A stretch of DNA of 39,506 nucleotides from Planctomycetales bacterium (GTDB lineage Bacteria; Planctomycetota; Planctomycetia; Isosphaerales; Isosphaeraceae), in contig DAIDKV010000129.1 of assembly GCA_027449865.1 (NCBI GenBank), positions 1 to 39,506 on the forward strand, in the 5' to 3' direction. The position numbers and the translations under genes are program-made. The notes beneath the pieces are model-generated. The model was given only the letters and a program-made list of their open reading frames with translations, was not told the DNA's origin and ran no database searches. Of the stretch, positions 8,901-16,956 are shown one piece after another; the first letter of the stretch is position 1; every line of letters starts with the position of its first letter.

Positions 8901-9989
8901 GCGATGGGCGGCCAGCCGATCACCCAGACGGTCGAGGGCCGGGAGCGTTACCCAGTCCGGGTCCGGTATGCCCGCGACTTCCGCGACGATGTCGACTCAC
9001 TGAAAGAAGTTCTCGTCTCCTCGCGAGGAATGGGTCCAGCGGCTAGCGCGTCACCGATCCCGCTGGCTGCGCTTGCGGATATCCAGGTAGTCGAGGGGCC
9101 CTCGATGATCAAAAGCGAGAACGGGATGTTGCGGGCCTACGTTCAGTGCCGTGTCCGGGGCCGCGATGAGGTGGGTTTCGTCGAGGAAGCCCGCCGTGCC
9201 GTCGCCGAGAAGGTCCGGCTCCCAGCCGGGATGTATGTCGAATGGTCGGGGACATTTGAGCACCAGGCCCGGGCGCAGAAGACGCTTCGCCTCGTCTTCC
9301 CGGCAGTGATCGCCCTCATTGCGCTCATTCTTTACCTGACGCACCGGAGCTGGATGGACGCCCTGCTGATGATGACGAGCGTCCTGGGGGCGCTAGCAGG
9401 CGGGGCGATCTTCCAGCGCCTCTTCGGATTTCCCTTCAGCGTTGCCGTTCAAGTCGGCTACATCGCCTGCTTTGGGATGGCGGTCGAGACGAGCGTCGTG
9501 ATGCTCGTCTATCTCCGCGAGGCGATCGAGGAGCGCGGAGGTCTGGAGGCCATCGACTCGGTCGATGAACTACGCCAGGCTGTCCTCGAAGGCGCGATTC
9601 ATCGGCTCCGGCCAAAGCTGCTCACCGAGGGTGCTGCGATCATCTCCATCGCGCCCATGCTCTGGGCCTCGGGCGTCGGCGCCGAGGTCATCCGGCCGAT
9701 GGCGGCACCGGTGCTTGGCGGTCTCCTGATCGCCGACGAGGTTATCGATGTTTTCCTGCCGGTCCTCTTCTTCGCTGTCCGCGAGCGTCAATGGCGACGG
9801 CTACCGCGATCACGCCGAGGCTGCGAGAATCCATCGGATTCGGACGAAACGAATCATCTCGCCGAGCGAGGCGACGATCAGGACGCCCAGGACGATCGTG
9901 ATGGCGCTCCTCGCGTTGGGCTCGAATCCACCGAGAGCGACCAGGAGCATCGTGGCCGCAGCGGGCGGGTGGGAAGCTTTCAGGAGTGA
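5925..9989 (+). CDS. cusA: CusA/CzcA-type heavy-metal RND efflux pump with large insertion and aberrant C-terminus
   Basis: A proton-driven inner-membrane exporter of 1354 aa; family members usually have about 1040. The start at 5925 (MIESIIEWSIRNRYLVI) follows GGGGGAG by 6 nt and matches the family N-terminus; the ATG at 5919 has no spacing to that site. Family landmarks include DAIPDLSENQVIV, the TM4 acidic motif GILIDQAVVMGEN, GREFMPDLDEGSIM and IANRIEMLSTGVRMPV. Between the usual TIINL...W segment and the usual LPG..N..T.PI segment there is an insertion of about 245 residues (about 638-883), charged, Ala/Leu-rich and probably helical, inside the porter domain. The last 60 or so residues (after RERQWRRLP) are a hydrophilic Asp/Glu/Arg tail encoded antisense to an HPP-family remnant. 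No outer-membrane CusC-like gene is present in the window. Confidence 0.92.
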   Translation: MIESIIEWSIRNRYLVILAAIAMAAAGVRAMRTMPVDAIPDLSENQVIVFADWPGRSPQEIEDQITYPLTSRLQGLAGVKVVRSSSEFNFAMATIIFDEATDYYFARERVLEKLATIAPEMPRGVTPYLAADATAVGQIFWYTVEGEGKALDELRSIQDWYVRYQLNSVPGVAEVASVGGAPREYQVDLDPNKLRVYGIGLGDVDAAVARSNSSVGGRVIHQGNAEYLIRSVGWIENLEDIRETVVARRKDGTPIRVGDLGAVQFGPSFRRSVLEKDGREVVGGVVLMRYGENPLEVTRRIKQKIAILRAGLPKGVRIVPFYDRTPLIHGAIETVSGTVREELVVCTIAILLVMGHLGNAFVVAATLPMAILASFLMMRAFGVSSNIMSLAGISISVGILIDQAVVMGENAAHHLTRHFGRDRIHGDTTEIVVKACRTVGRPIFFSVVITILSFLPVFALSGREGKMFHPLAWTKTFALVGVAVLSITLVPALIPIFLRGRIKSEEENWFVRTMIDVFKPMLAWLLGRTMLVCWLFTVILGLGWVSASRLGREFMPDLDEGSIMDMPTTVPRASIAESTRDLRIRDAILRGFPEVWQVVGKAGRAETPTDPSPLDMIETIINLRDRSTWPRRKLRYEDATAQARTALEAFIDRGFLDRPPPADAGAMVEEIAMSVASRVDEVLRGFALRALAGYRPELGRVLIGEAIDDLLRKLDPEAIARKPSAEERASLIQSLAKPYADRLAVQVLPDDVSALVDEASRRMVEAGFLRNHSDLLAPKPSRIEQAIVAAGEVIGVERPSLVDRIYAGLSDSCLTHLVAFVRELEGEILDSAVGVADGSAIEAAMKLGRDRHLIRREPRRDELLDLRRELDRSLADRILLWRKSKQDLVEEMGTALQMPGWGNSFTQPIANRIEMLSTGVRMPVAVKVFGARLDEIQRVALEVAGVLRRVSGAADVFADQITGKGYVEIRIDRKKAARYGVNVGDVQDVVEAAMGGQPITQTVEGRERYPVRVRYARDFRDDVDSLKEVLVSSRGMGPAASASPIPLAALADIQVVEGPSMIKSENGMLRAYVQCRVRGRDEVGFVEEARRAVAEKVRLPAGMYVEWSGTFEHQARAQKTLRLVFPAVIALIALILYLTHRSWMDALLMMTSVLGALAGGAIFQRLFGFPFSVAVQVGYIACFGMAVETSVVMLVYLREAIEERGGLEAIDSVDELRQAVLEGAIHRLRPKLLTEGAAIISIAPMLWASGVGAEVIRPMAAPVLGGLLIADEVIDVFLPVLFFAVRERQWRRLPRSRRGCENPSDSDETNHLAERGDDQDAQDDRDGAPRVGLESTESDQEHRGRSGRVGSFQE

Positions 9990-10043
9990 GAGTCCGATCA
10001 TCGTCAGAACAGCCGAGAACCGCGACCTCGACTCGAGTGGACG
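9810..10043 (-). pseudogene. truncated HPP-family membrane protein (C-terminal remnant)
   Basis: The minus frame ending at the stop 9810-9812 reads MIGLSLLKASHPPAAATM and continues into LLVALGGF and then IVLGVLIVASL. This includes the HPP signature and the last transmembrane segments of the HPP family. The frame stays open upstream only to a TAA at 10044-10046, leaving about 77 residues against the four-helix domain expected. I found no N-terminal half in the 120 nt before the next gene. It overlaps the 3' end of the cusA-like gene on the opposite strand by 180 nt. A short functional protein starting at the ATG at 10001 cannot be excluded. Confidence 0.6.
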
Positions 10044-10166
10044 TTAGCTCGTGGCTCGCCAGCACCCCGGGTTCGGTGGAGACGCCGAGCAACCAGACGG
10101 CGGGCATGTTCAGGTTGTGAAGAGAAGATCGAGTGACAAAATGAGAGGGAGACGATGTCGGGAGAC

Positions 10167-11705
10167 TCATATCTCCGCCCCCATGTCGAATTGCTGCTGG
10201 TCCTCTCGCACGCCGCCTTGCCCTTCGCCGAGCTTACGATAGTCGTCGACCACCTCGATCGAGCGGACCCACTTGACCATTTTGAAGCCAAGCTTGGTTT
10301 CGAGCCGGAGTCGTAGCGGCGCCCCGTGTTGTACCGGGAGCGTGACGCCATTGAGTTCGTAGGCCAGGATCACCTGCGGGTGGTCGGCCATGTCGATCGA
10401 GATACATTCGTAGTAGTCATTTCCACTGGCTTCGTGCTTGCCAAATGAGTGGAAAGCGATGTAGCGGCCTTCGGGTTGAACGCCGCACCGATCGAGGACC
10501 TCTCGCACCCGGACGCCCCCCCATCGCCCAATCGAAGTCCAGCCCTGGATGCAGTGGTGGAGCGTCGTTTGCTCCTGTTTCGGAAGAGCGCGGAGCTCGT
10601 CGATTGAGAACTCGGTCGGGTGGTCGACGAGTCCTTCGACGCGTAGCCGGTACTCGGCGAATCCGTGTTTCAGCAATTTTTCATAGGATTCGTCGTTTCC
10701 TTTCGCCTGGGGATAGGTCGAGATGGGTGGATAGCCATTGAGGCGGAAGAACGGCGAGACCGACGACTCAGGGTATTCCTGTACCGACTGGAGATGATGC
10801 AGGACCCTCTCGCGGATCGGATCGACCAGGGACGAGAGCACCTCGTGAGTCGTTCGCTGGAAATGGGCCGAGACAAGGTTGGCCGCGACGTGTACCCCGA
10901 CGATCGCGAGGACGATTCCCGTCCCAATAGCCGCCCCACTCCACCAGAGCGAGAGTCCCTCATCGGTTCCCATCACCATCAGGTTCATTTCCTTGGCGAA
11001 CCCGTGCCAGAAGATCATGACCAGGTGTCCGATCAGGAAGACGACGAAGGCGATCAGTCCCAGGAAGTGAAGGCTCCGCGCGGTCTGCCGATTGCGAAAG
11101 AGTCGCTCATACCTGGGCCATCGTCCGGCGATCGACGGTGATTGCGCTAGCCCGGTCAGCATCATCAAGGGCGCCAGCAAGAAGACGATCCCGAAATAGG
11201 TAAGCTGCTGAAGTGGGTTGAACGGGCTTGGGCCGTACGGTGTCCCTTGCGGCGGCGTTCGGAAAGTCAGGTACATCCCCAGGTCGCGAAGGGCGTCGGG
11301 GAAGACCTCCCACGAAGTTGGGACCAGCCGCCGCCACTGCGGCGAGAGGAACAGCAGGGCCATGTAGATCGCACCACAGGCCATCCAGGCGAGGGCGTTG
11401 AGGAAGTGCCAGTAGCGGCCGAGTCCGAGCCCGGATCCGCCCGGCAGGGCGAGGCAGCCCGGCCATTCGACCTCCTCGTCCGTCGAACACCACATTTGAT
11501 CGGCCGGCATCTTCTTGCGGGTGAACCAGAGCCATTCCGTTCCGGGCTGAGCGTGGATGTTCCAGTAGAGCTTGGGATGAGCCGCCAGGACCGCGAGACC
11601 GCTCCGCAGCAGCAAGGTCAGGAACAGGACGTTGAACCAGTGGGTCAGCCGGATGAAGATCGGCGTCGCGTGGAGGCTCGGATCGCCAATGCCGAATGGG
11701 TCCAT
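10167..11705 (-). CDS. cytochrome b561-like membrane domain fused to a sulfite-oxidase-type molybdopterin domain
   Basis: A 512-aa two-part protein. Residues 15-290 form a b-type cytochrome membrane domain with about five helices. Candidate haem ligands are H22, H100, H213 and H227, the kind seen in Ni-hydrogenase/formate-dehydrogenase cytochrome b subunits. Between helices 1 and 2 an extended loop carries MWCS and WPGC (C73, C84). Residues about 350-500 are a molybdopterin-binding domain of the sulfite oxidase/MsrP family. TTLHHCIQGWTSIGRWGGV supplies the expected molybdenum-ligating Cys, C385, and PVQHGAPLRLR is also typical. It would pass electrons between the quinone pool and a molybdenum site. 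The substrate is unknown. A GAGGAG site lies 10 nt before the ATG. The CBS-domain gene lies just upstream on the same strand. Confidence 0.87.
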   Translation of the reverse strand: MDPFGIGDPSLHATPIFIRLTHWFNVLFLTLLLRSGLAVLAAHPKLYWNIHAQPGTEWLWFTRKKMPADQMWCSTDEEVEWPGCLALPGGSGLGLGRYWHFLNALAWMACGAIYMALLFLSPQWRRLVPTSWEVFPDALRDLGMYLTFRTPPQGTPYGPSPFNPLQQLTYFGIVFLLAPLMMLTGLAQSPSIAGRWPRYERLFRNRQTARSLHFLGLIAFVVFLIGHLVMIFWHGFAKEMNLMVMGTDEGLSLWWSGAAIGTGIVLAIVGVHVAANLVSAHFQRTTHEVLSSLVDPIRERVLHHLQSVQEYPESSVSPFFRLNGYPPISTYPQAKGNDESYEKLLKHGFAEYRLRVEGLVDHPTEFSIDELRALPKQEQTTLHHCIQGWTSIGRWGGVRVREVLDRCGVQPEGRYIAFHSFGKHEASGNDYYECISIDMADHPQVILAYELNGVTLPVQHGAPLRLRLETKLGFKMVKWVRSIEVVDDYRKLGEGQGGVREDQQQFDMGAEI

Positions 11706-11736
11706 GACGGAGACGCTCCTCGATTCTCAGGCCGAT

Positions 11737-12222
11737 TCAGCGGTTCTCGATGATTCGTGCCACGACCCGTCCGAGTCCACGCTCGGAGAGATGCGTAACC
11801 AGATCGCGCCAGCTCAGGACACCCACGAGAGTTCCGTCGTTCGAGACGATCAGCAGGCGGCGTACTCCTTCCTGACCGAGTCGTTCCATGGCGGATTCGA
11901 GCGACGATTCGGAATCGACGGTAATGACGGGCCGGCTCATCAGGTCGTTGATCGCCACGTTGGACAGGTCGCCATCGTGCTCGGGAAGGGCCATCGCCAG
12001 GTCGCGGTCGGTGAGTATGCCCACCGGTCGCCCAGCCTCGACGACCGGGATCACGCCGCAATCCGCGTCTCGCATCACCAACGCGGCCTCGATCGCCGTG
12101 CTGGATGGTGAGCACGTTCGAGGCGAGGGGGTCATGGCGTCGGAGACTTTCAAGAGCGGGTTCACCAGGTCGGAGGCGGTCGCCAGGGGCATGGGCTCGC
12201 TGGTGTCGGCAAGATGGGCCAT
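11737..12222 (-). CDS. tandem CBS-domain protein
   Basis: A 161-aa protein made almost entirely of two CBS motifs, about residues 28-85 (VSDAMTPSPRTCSP...GVIPVVEAGRPVGILTDRDL) and 90-150 (NDLMSRPVITVDSESSL...LIVSNDGTLVGVLSWRDL). Such pairs bind adenosine nucleotides and act as energy or redox sensors, alone or with partner proteins. The start at 12222 is chosen because CGGAG lies 7-8 nt upstream; the longer frame to 12315 lacks a ribosome site. Its stop lies 31 nt before the cytochrome b/molybdopterin gene on the same strand, so the two are probably co-transcribed. A regulatory link to that enzyme is possible but not shown. Confidence 0.88.
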   Translation of the reverse strand: MAHLADTSEPMPLATASDLVNPLLKVSDAMTPSPRTCSPSSTAIEAALVMRDADCGVIPVVEAGRPVGILTDRDLAMALPEHDGDLSNVAINDLMSRPVITVDSESSLESAMERLGQEGVRRLLIVSNDGTLVGVLSWRDLVTHLSERGLGRVVARIIENR

Positions 12223-12321
12223 GGTAGGGCTCCGGGCAAATATCTCTTCTGATGTTCGCGGAGAAGGATTGATTAGAAAATTCGGTGCCGGACCTCGCCT
12301 GTTCACACTCGCCAACTCGAA

Positions 12322-12350
12322 TTGTCGGCCGGGGCGATCCCGTTTAGAAT
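12322..12350 (+). promoter_or_regulatory. sigma-70-like promoter of the YfhO-like gene
   Basis: TTGTCG (12322-12327) and TAGAAT (12345-12350) are spaced by 17 nt. Transcription would begin near 12357, about 48 nt before the GTG start at 12405. Confidence 0.55.
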
Positions 12351-12404
12351 CATCCTTCGAGTCGCGTCAGGATCGACGCACACCATCGAGCAAGGAGGCC
12401 ATTC

Positions 12405-14783
12405 GTGAGGCGATCGAGGCGCGAACTGCTAGCATTCGGCCTGACCCTCGGCGCCTGCCTCCTGGCGTTTTTCCACGAGTCGATTGTCGGAGGAAAGGTT
12501 CTAAGCCCGGCCGACATCCTGCTCGCCGAGGCGAGCTTCCACGATGGCCGTGACGGAGAGCGAACCGGGCCGGCAAATCGGCTTCTGATCGACCCCGTTT
12601 TGCAATTCCAACCCTGGTTGGAATTCAACCGCCGGATGATTCGATCCGGGCGGCTTCCCCTCTGGAACCCGTATTCTGGCTGCGGTGCTCCTCACCTGGC
12701 GAATGGCCAGAGCGCTGTCTTCGACCCGTTCCACCTGATCGCCTATCTGGGACGCCTACCGGACGCCTACGCCTGGATGGCAGTCAGCCGGCTGTTCGTG
12801 GCTGGGATGGGGATGTTCCTGCTTGCCCGGTTGTGGGGACTTGGTCGATGGGGACGGTGGTTCGCCGGTCTGAGCTACCCGTTCACCGGGTTTCTGATCG
12901 TCTGGCTGCTCTTTCCGGTCACGTCCGTCGCTGTCTGGATGCCCTGGCTGCTCATTGCTATCGATAGGGTTTTCCTCTCGCCGGGCAGGGGTTCAGTGGT
13001 GGGCCTGGCTGTCGCGACGGCGGCCGTCATCCTGGGCGGGCATATCCAGACGAGTGCCCATGTACTCCTGGCCGGCGCTCTTTATGTAGTCTGGAGGATC
13101 GCTGGGACGCGGGTCGTCGAGCATCGCTCTTCAGCCTTCGCCTGGTTAGTCGGCACGGCGCTTGGCCTCGGCCTGGCCGCCGTGCAGGTTCTGCCGCTAG
13201 GGGCCTATCTGTCACGGAGCCCGGTCTGGGGAGACCGGCTTCGCGAAAAGCCACCGTGGTGGTCGATCGCTCGGCCCCGACTGCTTGACGCTGCGTGCAC
13301 GGCAATCCCCTATCTCTACGGAAGCCAGCGACATGGGCATCCCAACCTGGCCCGGGCGCTGGGAGTCCACAATCTCAATGAATCGGCGGGCGGATACACC
13401 GGACTTGCCACCCTGGTATGGCTAGCGCCGGTGGGTGTGATGGCGCATCGGCGAAACCCGCGTGCCGGGTTCCTGACGGTGCTGGGAATCGTTGGGGCTT
13501 TGGCGGCCTTCCGGATGCCACTGGTGGATAACCTTCTCCGCGCCTGTCCGGTCCTTGATGTCACGGATAACCGCCGGCTCTCGCTTTGGATCGCCTTCGC
13601 ACTGGCCATGCTCGGGGGGATTGGCCTTGACCGCCTGGGAAGGACCCCGCGCCTTCCGCGTACCTGGCTCGGGCTCTGGATCCTCGTCGGCGGGACTCTG
13701 GTGGTTGTCTCCGGGGGGCTCCGCCAATTCGAACCGATGATTCGTGCTCGGGCCGAGTCGCACTACGGGTCATTGGGCGTGATCGATGCATCCAGGACCG
13801 ACCGGCAGGTCCGTGCGGCTCTTGACTTCCTCCCGCGATACTATGCGATCGTGGGTCTGGAGCTGGTCATTCTCGGGGTGATGGCGTGGTCGATCCGGGG
13901 CCGGACACGGGCAACGAGGCAGGTCCTGTTCGTAGCTACTATTGCCGAGATGCTCACTTTTGGATATGGGCTCAACCCGGCAATCGACCGCCAGATTCAC
14001 ACCTTCGAGCCGGCAACGATTGGCCGACTCCGCGAGGGGCTCATTCCTGGCGCTCGGGCCGTCGGCGTTGGCGCTGAGCTGCCGCCGAACGTACTGATGC
14101 GGTTTGAACTCGCCGATGTGCGCAACTACGACTCGGTGGAACTGGCCTCGACCCTTCGCTGGCTCGGACCGATCTTCGAGCCGGGCCCCGAGGCGCTGAC
14201 CAGCCGCCGCGATCTAACCTGGAGGTCGGCCGCCTCGGCCGTCCATCGACTTCGAGAATCGTGCGTCGGAGCGATCATTGGTGCGACACCTCCGCCGCCG
14301 GGCGTCTTCGACCGGATCGAGAGGATCGGCGAAGCCTGGGTCGCCTGGCTTCATCCCGCCCCCTGGGCCGAGGCCGGTCCAATGACACTCCTTCAATGGT
14401 CGCGCTCCACCGACTCCGCGCGGTTTTGCGTCAACGCGGATCGACCCGACGAATTGATCGTCCGCGAGTCGATCGACCCCGGATGGCGTGCCGAAGTCGA
14501 CGGCCATCTCGTCGCGACCGGAACCGGGCCATTCCTTCGAGTATGCATTCAAAAAGGTGTTCACAAGATTAGTTTGCGATACGATCCGCCTGAAGTGCGG
14601 GTCGGGCTTGTGATTTCCGCGATAGCGATGGCGGCCTGCTTCGTCGTCGCGGCGCTACCGAGTCGGGCAGGTTTTCCCGGAATCGCCCGGAGAGGGGCTT
14701 GGACGGACCCGAGCCGCCGAGTTAAAATCGGCTTATCTACCTCATCCGGACTCCAGAGACCGGCTCATCAACCTGAAGGATGA
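12405..14783 (+). CDS. YfhO-like multi-pass membrane protein (GT-C-like)
   Basis: A 792-aa integral membrane protein resembling the YfhO family, which has a GT-C glycosyltransferase-like architecture. The GTG start at 12405 follows AAGGAGG by 7 nt. After the first helix come DPVLQFQPWLEFNRRMIRSGRLPLWNPYSGCGAPHLANGQSAVFDP, the family's characteristic luminal loop, then around ten hydrophobic segments. The C-terminal roughly 250 residues are largely soluble (VRESIDPGWRAEVDGH...), ending with one more helix (VISAIAMAACFVVAAL). In Firmicutes, YfhO members are implicated in glycosylation of teichoic-acid-type polymers; the substrate in planctomycetes is unknown. It is transcribed alone or together with the small zinc-ribbon gene that follows 7 nt later. 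Confidence 0.85.
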   Translation: MRRSRRELLAFGLTLGACLLAFFHESIVGGKVLSPADILLAEASFHDGRDGERTGPANRLLIDPVLQFQPWLEFNRRMIRSGRLPLWNPYSGCGAPHLANGQSAVFDPFHLIAYLGRLPDAYAWMAVSRLFVAGMGMFLLARLWGLGRWGRWFAGLSYPFTGFLIVWLLFPVTSVAVWMPWLLIAIDRVFLSPGRGSVVGLAVATAAVILGGHIQTSAHVLLAGALYVVWRIAGTRVVEHRSSAFAWLVGTALGLGLAAVQVLPLGAYLSRSPVWGDRLREKPPWWSIARPRLLDAACTAIPYLYGSQRHGHPNLARALGVHNLNESAGGYTGLATLVWLAPVGVMAHRRNPRAGFLTVLGIVGALAAFRMPLVDNLLRACPVLDVTDNRRLSLWIAFALAMLGGIGLDRLGRTPRLPRTWLGLWILVGGTLVVVSGGLRQFEPMIRARAESHYGSLGVIDASRTDRQVRAALDFLPRYYAIVGLELVILGVMAWSIRGRTRATRQVLFVATIAEMLTFGYGLNPAIDRQIHTFEPATIGRLREGLIPGARAVGVGAELPPNVLMRFELADVRNYDSVELASTLRWLGPIFEPGPEALTSRRDLTWRSAASAVHRLRESCVGAIIGATPPPPGVFDRIERIGEAWVAWLHPAPWAEAGPMTLLQWSRSTDSARFCVNADRPDELIVRESIDPGWRAEVDGHLVATGTGPFLRVCIQKGVHKISLRYDPPEVRVGLVISAIAMAACFVVAALPSRAGFPGIARRGAWTDPSRRVKIGLSTSSGLQRPAHQPEG
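14699..14728 (+). promoter_or_regulatory. internal promoter candidate before the zinc-ribbon gene
   Basis: TTGGAC (14699-14704) and TAAAAT (14723-14728), spaced by 18 nt, lie within the 3' end of the YfhO-like gene. The start would fall near 14735, about 55 nt before the ATG at 14791. Confidence 0.4.
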
Positions 14784-14790
14784 ATCGCTG

Positions 14791-15102
14791 ATGGTCCACT
14801 TCACGTGCGATCTCTGTGGAAAGGACTTGAGCACTCCGGGGGAAGGCAGATACGTGGTCAAGATTGAGGCCTATCCCGGCTTCGACCCCACGGAGATCAA
14901 GGAAGATGACCTGGATGATGATCCGATGGAAGCGGTCGCTCAGATCCTTCAACGCGACGAGGCGGCGATCCTCTCTGAAGACCACTCTGAGCCGCTGCAC
15001 AAGGGTTTCCGATTCGACCTCTGCCCCTCGTGCCATCGCAAGTTTCTGAAGGACCCACTCGGCAAGGACGCGATCCGGTCGTTCGACTTCAGCAAGAACT
15101 GA
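14791..15102 (+). CDS. small zinc-ribbon-like hypothetical protein
   Basis: A 103-aa soluble protein with two Cys pairs, C6-x2-C9 (FTCDLCGK) and C78-x2-C81 (DLCPSCHRKF), enclosing an acidic stretch (EIKEDDLDDDPMEA). The pairs could hold one zinc ion with the chain folded back. No DNA-binding or catalytic motif is visible. It starts 7 nt after the YfhO-like stop, with a weak GAAGGA about 10 nt upstream of the ATG. A separate promoter candidate lies inside the preceding gene. The function is unknown. Confidence 0.75.
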   Translation: MVHFTCDLCGKDLSTPGEGRYVVKIEAYPGFDPTEIKEDDLDDDPMEAVAQILQRDEAAILSEDHSEPLHKGFRFDLCPSCHRKFLKDPLGKDAIRSFDFSKN

Positions 15103-15164
15103 CCGAGTGCCGACCGACCATCCAACGGCCCCCGCGAGCACCGACCGACCAAGATCGATCGCGT

Positions 15165-15213
15165 GCCAGCGGACGTCGATCGGTCGAGAAGGACACGATC
15201 GACGTCCGCTGGC
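15165..15213. terminator. perfect 18-bp inverted repeat between convergent genes
   Basis: The left arm GCCAGCGGACGTCGATCG (15165-15182) and its exact complement (15196-15213) enclose a 13-nt loop. The element sits between the zinc-ribbon gene (ends 15102) and the convergent HtrA gene (ends 15307). There is no T run, so it would act as a GC-rich bidirectional terminator or mRNA-end stabiliser. A protein-binding palindrome is the alternative. Confidence 0.6.
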
Positions 15214-15306
15214 CTCAACACTCGATCCTGGTGGTTCGTTTCGTTGCCTGGATTACGGCCTGCTCGTAAGCGATCAGACCGGGTATGCAGAGTGTGGGGT
15301 TTGTGC

Positions 15307-16536
15307 TCACGACTGCCCGAGCTGAACGGAGACATCCATTGGTTGTCCGTCGCGGACGACCGTAATGCGGATGGTCCTGCCGGGCTGGTGCTTTTCGATC
15401 TCGGTGAGTAGCTCTTCGAGAGTACGAACACGGACGTGCTCGATGGCGACAATGAGATCGGCGGCGTCGGGGTCGATCGAGCGTCGGAGGAAGCCGGGAG
15501 CGATCTGCTCGACGCGGACCTTCACGCCCTGGATGCCGGCACGGTCGGCGGGGCCGCCCTTGACCAGCGAGACAACCAGCAGGCCCTTTCCGGTCGCAAG
15601 GAACCGGGCGATCCCGAGATCCGCGCGGGTGACGTGGCCGTCGCGGATGAGTTGGTCGAGGATGCGGCGGATTCCGTTGATCGGGACTGCGAAGCTAATC
15701 CCGGCCGACTGGCCGACCTGGCTGACGATTGCCGTGTTCATCCCAATGACCTCGCCACGCGAGTTGAGCAGTGGGCCGCCCGAGTTTCCCGGGTTAATCG
15801 CGGCGTCGGTCTGGATGATCCCCTTGATCGTCCGGCCGTCGCGGGCCTTGAGCGAGCGTTCGAGGCTACTCACAATGCCAGAGGTGAGCGTTCGTTCCAG
15901 ACCGAACGGGTTTCCCAGCGCCAGGATCTTCTGGCCGACCATGACTCGAGACGAATCGCCGAAGGCGACCGGAACCATCTTCTCGGCCGGAGCGCCGATC
16001 TGGAGGACGGCGACGTCATTGGCGGCGTCGGCGCCAATGACCCTGGCGGGAAACTGCGAGCCGTCGTAGAGAGTCACACGGACGGTATCGGCGCCCTCCA
16101 CGACGTGAAAGTTTGTCAACACGTGACCGGCCTTGTCGAAGACGAAGCCCGAGCCGCTACCGGAGGTTGTGTCGTCGCCAAAGAAACCGATCTCGGTCGC
16201 TTCCGTGGTGATGTTCACCACGCTCTTGTTCACGGAAGCATAGACGCGGATATTGTTCCGCTCGTCGGAGTCGAGGCCGCGAAGGAGATCATCGGGATTG
16301 GGCGGCGGCGTGGCGGCAATCCCCGAGCCGGGGCCCGGCAGCGTGGGTAATTGAGCCGGTGGCGCAGGCTGAACCCGGGTCGCTTTTCGATTAAGGATTT
16401 GCGCCGGCGGCGGGATTTTGAGACCGAGCCTGTCACCGAAAAGGACCGCGACCAGGATCAGCGTCACCAGTACGGTGACGCCGTGCGCGACGATTTCCCG
16501 AACGCCCAAACCACGGACCGGCCTGTGATTCTCCAT
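15307..16536 (-). CDS. HtrA/DegP-type trypsin-like serine protease with PDZ domain
   Basis: A 409-aa membrane-anchored periplasmic protease. The start at 16536 (MENHRPVRGL) follows GGAGGGG by 6 nt. An N-terminal helix at about 17-34 (AHGVTVLVTLILVAVLFG) is followed by a Pro-rich linker. The protease domain spans about 95-290 with the triad H144 (TNFHVV), D174 (NDVAVL) and S252 (GNSGGP). A PDZ domain occupies about 305-405 (LGIARFLATGKGLLVVSLVKGGPADRAG...). This is the DegS/DegP arrangement with one PDZ domain, suited to envelope protein quality control. It is transcribed alone, convergent with the zinc-ribbon gene. Confidence 0.95.
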   Translation of the reverse strand: MENHRPVRGLGVREIVAHGVTVLVTLILVAVLFGDRLGLKIPPPAQILNRKATRVQPAPPAQLPTLPGPGSGIAATPPPNPDDLLRGLDSDERNNIRVYASVNKSVVNITTEATEIGFFGDDTTSGSGSGFVFDKAGHVLTNFHVVEGADTVRVTLYDGSQFPARVIGADAANDVAVLQIGAPAEKMVPVAFGDSSRVMVGQKILALGNPFGLERTLTSGIVSSLERSLKARDGRTIKGIIQTDAAINPGNSGGPLLNSRGEVIGMNTAIVSQVGQSAGISFAVPINGIRRILDQLIRDGHVTRADLGIARFLATGKGLLVVSLVKGGPADRAGIQGVKVRVEQIAPGFLRRSIDPDAADLIVAIEHVRVRTLEELLTEIEKHQPGRTIRITVVRDGQPMDVSVQLGQS

Positions 16537-16956
16537 GATGAGCCCCTCCGTACGACTCTCCGCGCGGGGTGACCAGTCCATCCGGGGCCCGCGTGGGTCC
16601 ACCTCGATTGCCGTCGTATCCCAATACCGTCATTATAGCAAGACCGGCCCGAGGCCCCGACCAATCGGAGTCCTTTCCGCGAGACCACGAAACACCTGGA
16701 GAACCTCCAGGGACAAGGGTTGGGTTTCGATGGCAGGCCATACGTATCTCTACGGTGAGAGCGTCTCGGGCACACCAACTTCCGCGTCGCGACGATCCGG
16801 CGCCCGCCGGTCGATTGCTCATGGCCGTCTCTCGAATACAACGAGCGGCGTGAGGCGATCGGCGAAGTTGGCACGGGGCCTTGTTTGGGGCCGGTCGATC
16901 AGCCATGCTGGGGCGATTGTCCGGGATCTCAGGGAGGGCGAAGGAGGTTGATACCG
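16537..16956. other. divergent intergenic region (htrA / mrr-like)
   Basis: About 420 nt between divergent genes with no convincing coding frame. On the minus strand a perfect TATAAT lies at 16632-16637, about 96 nt before the protease start, but I see no good -35 box at the right distance. On the plus side AAGGAGG precedes the nuclease start; no plus-strand promoter could be picked out. Confidence 0.4.
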
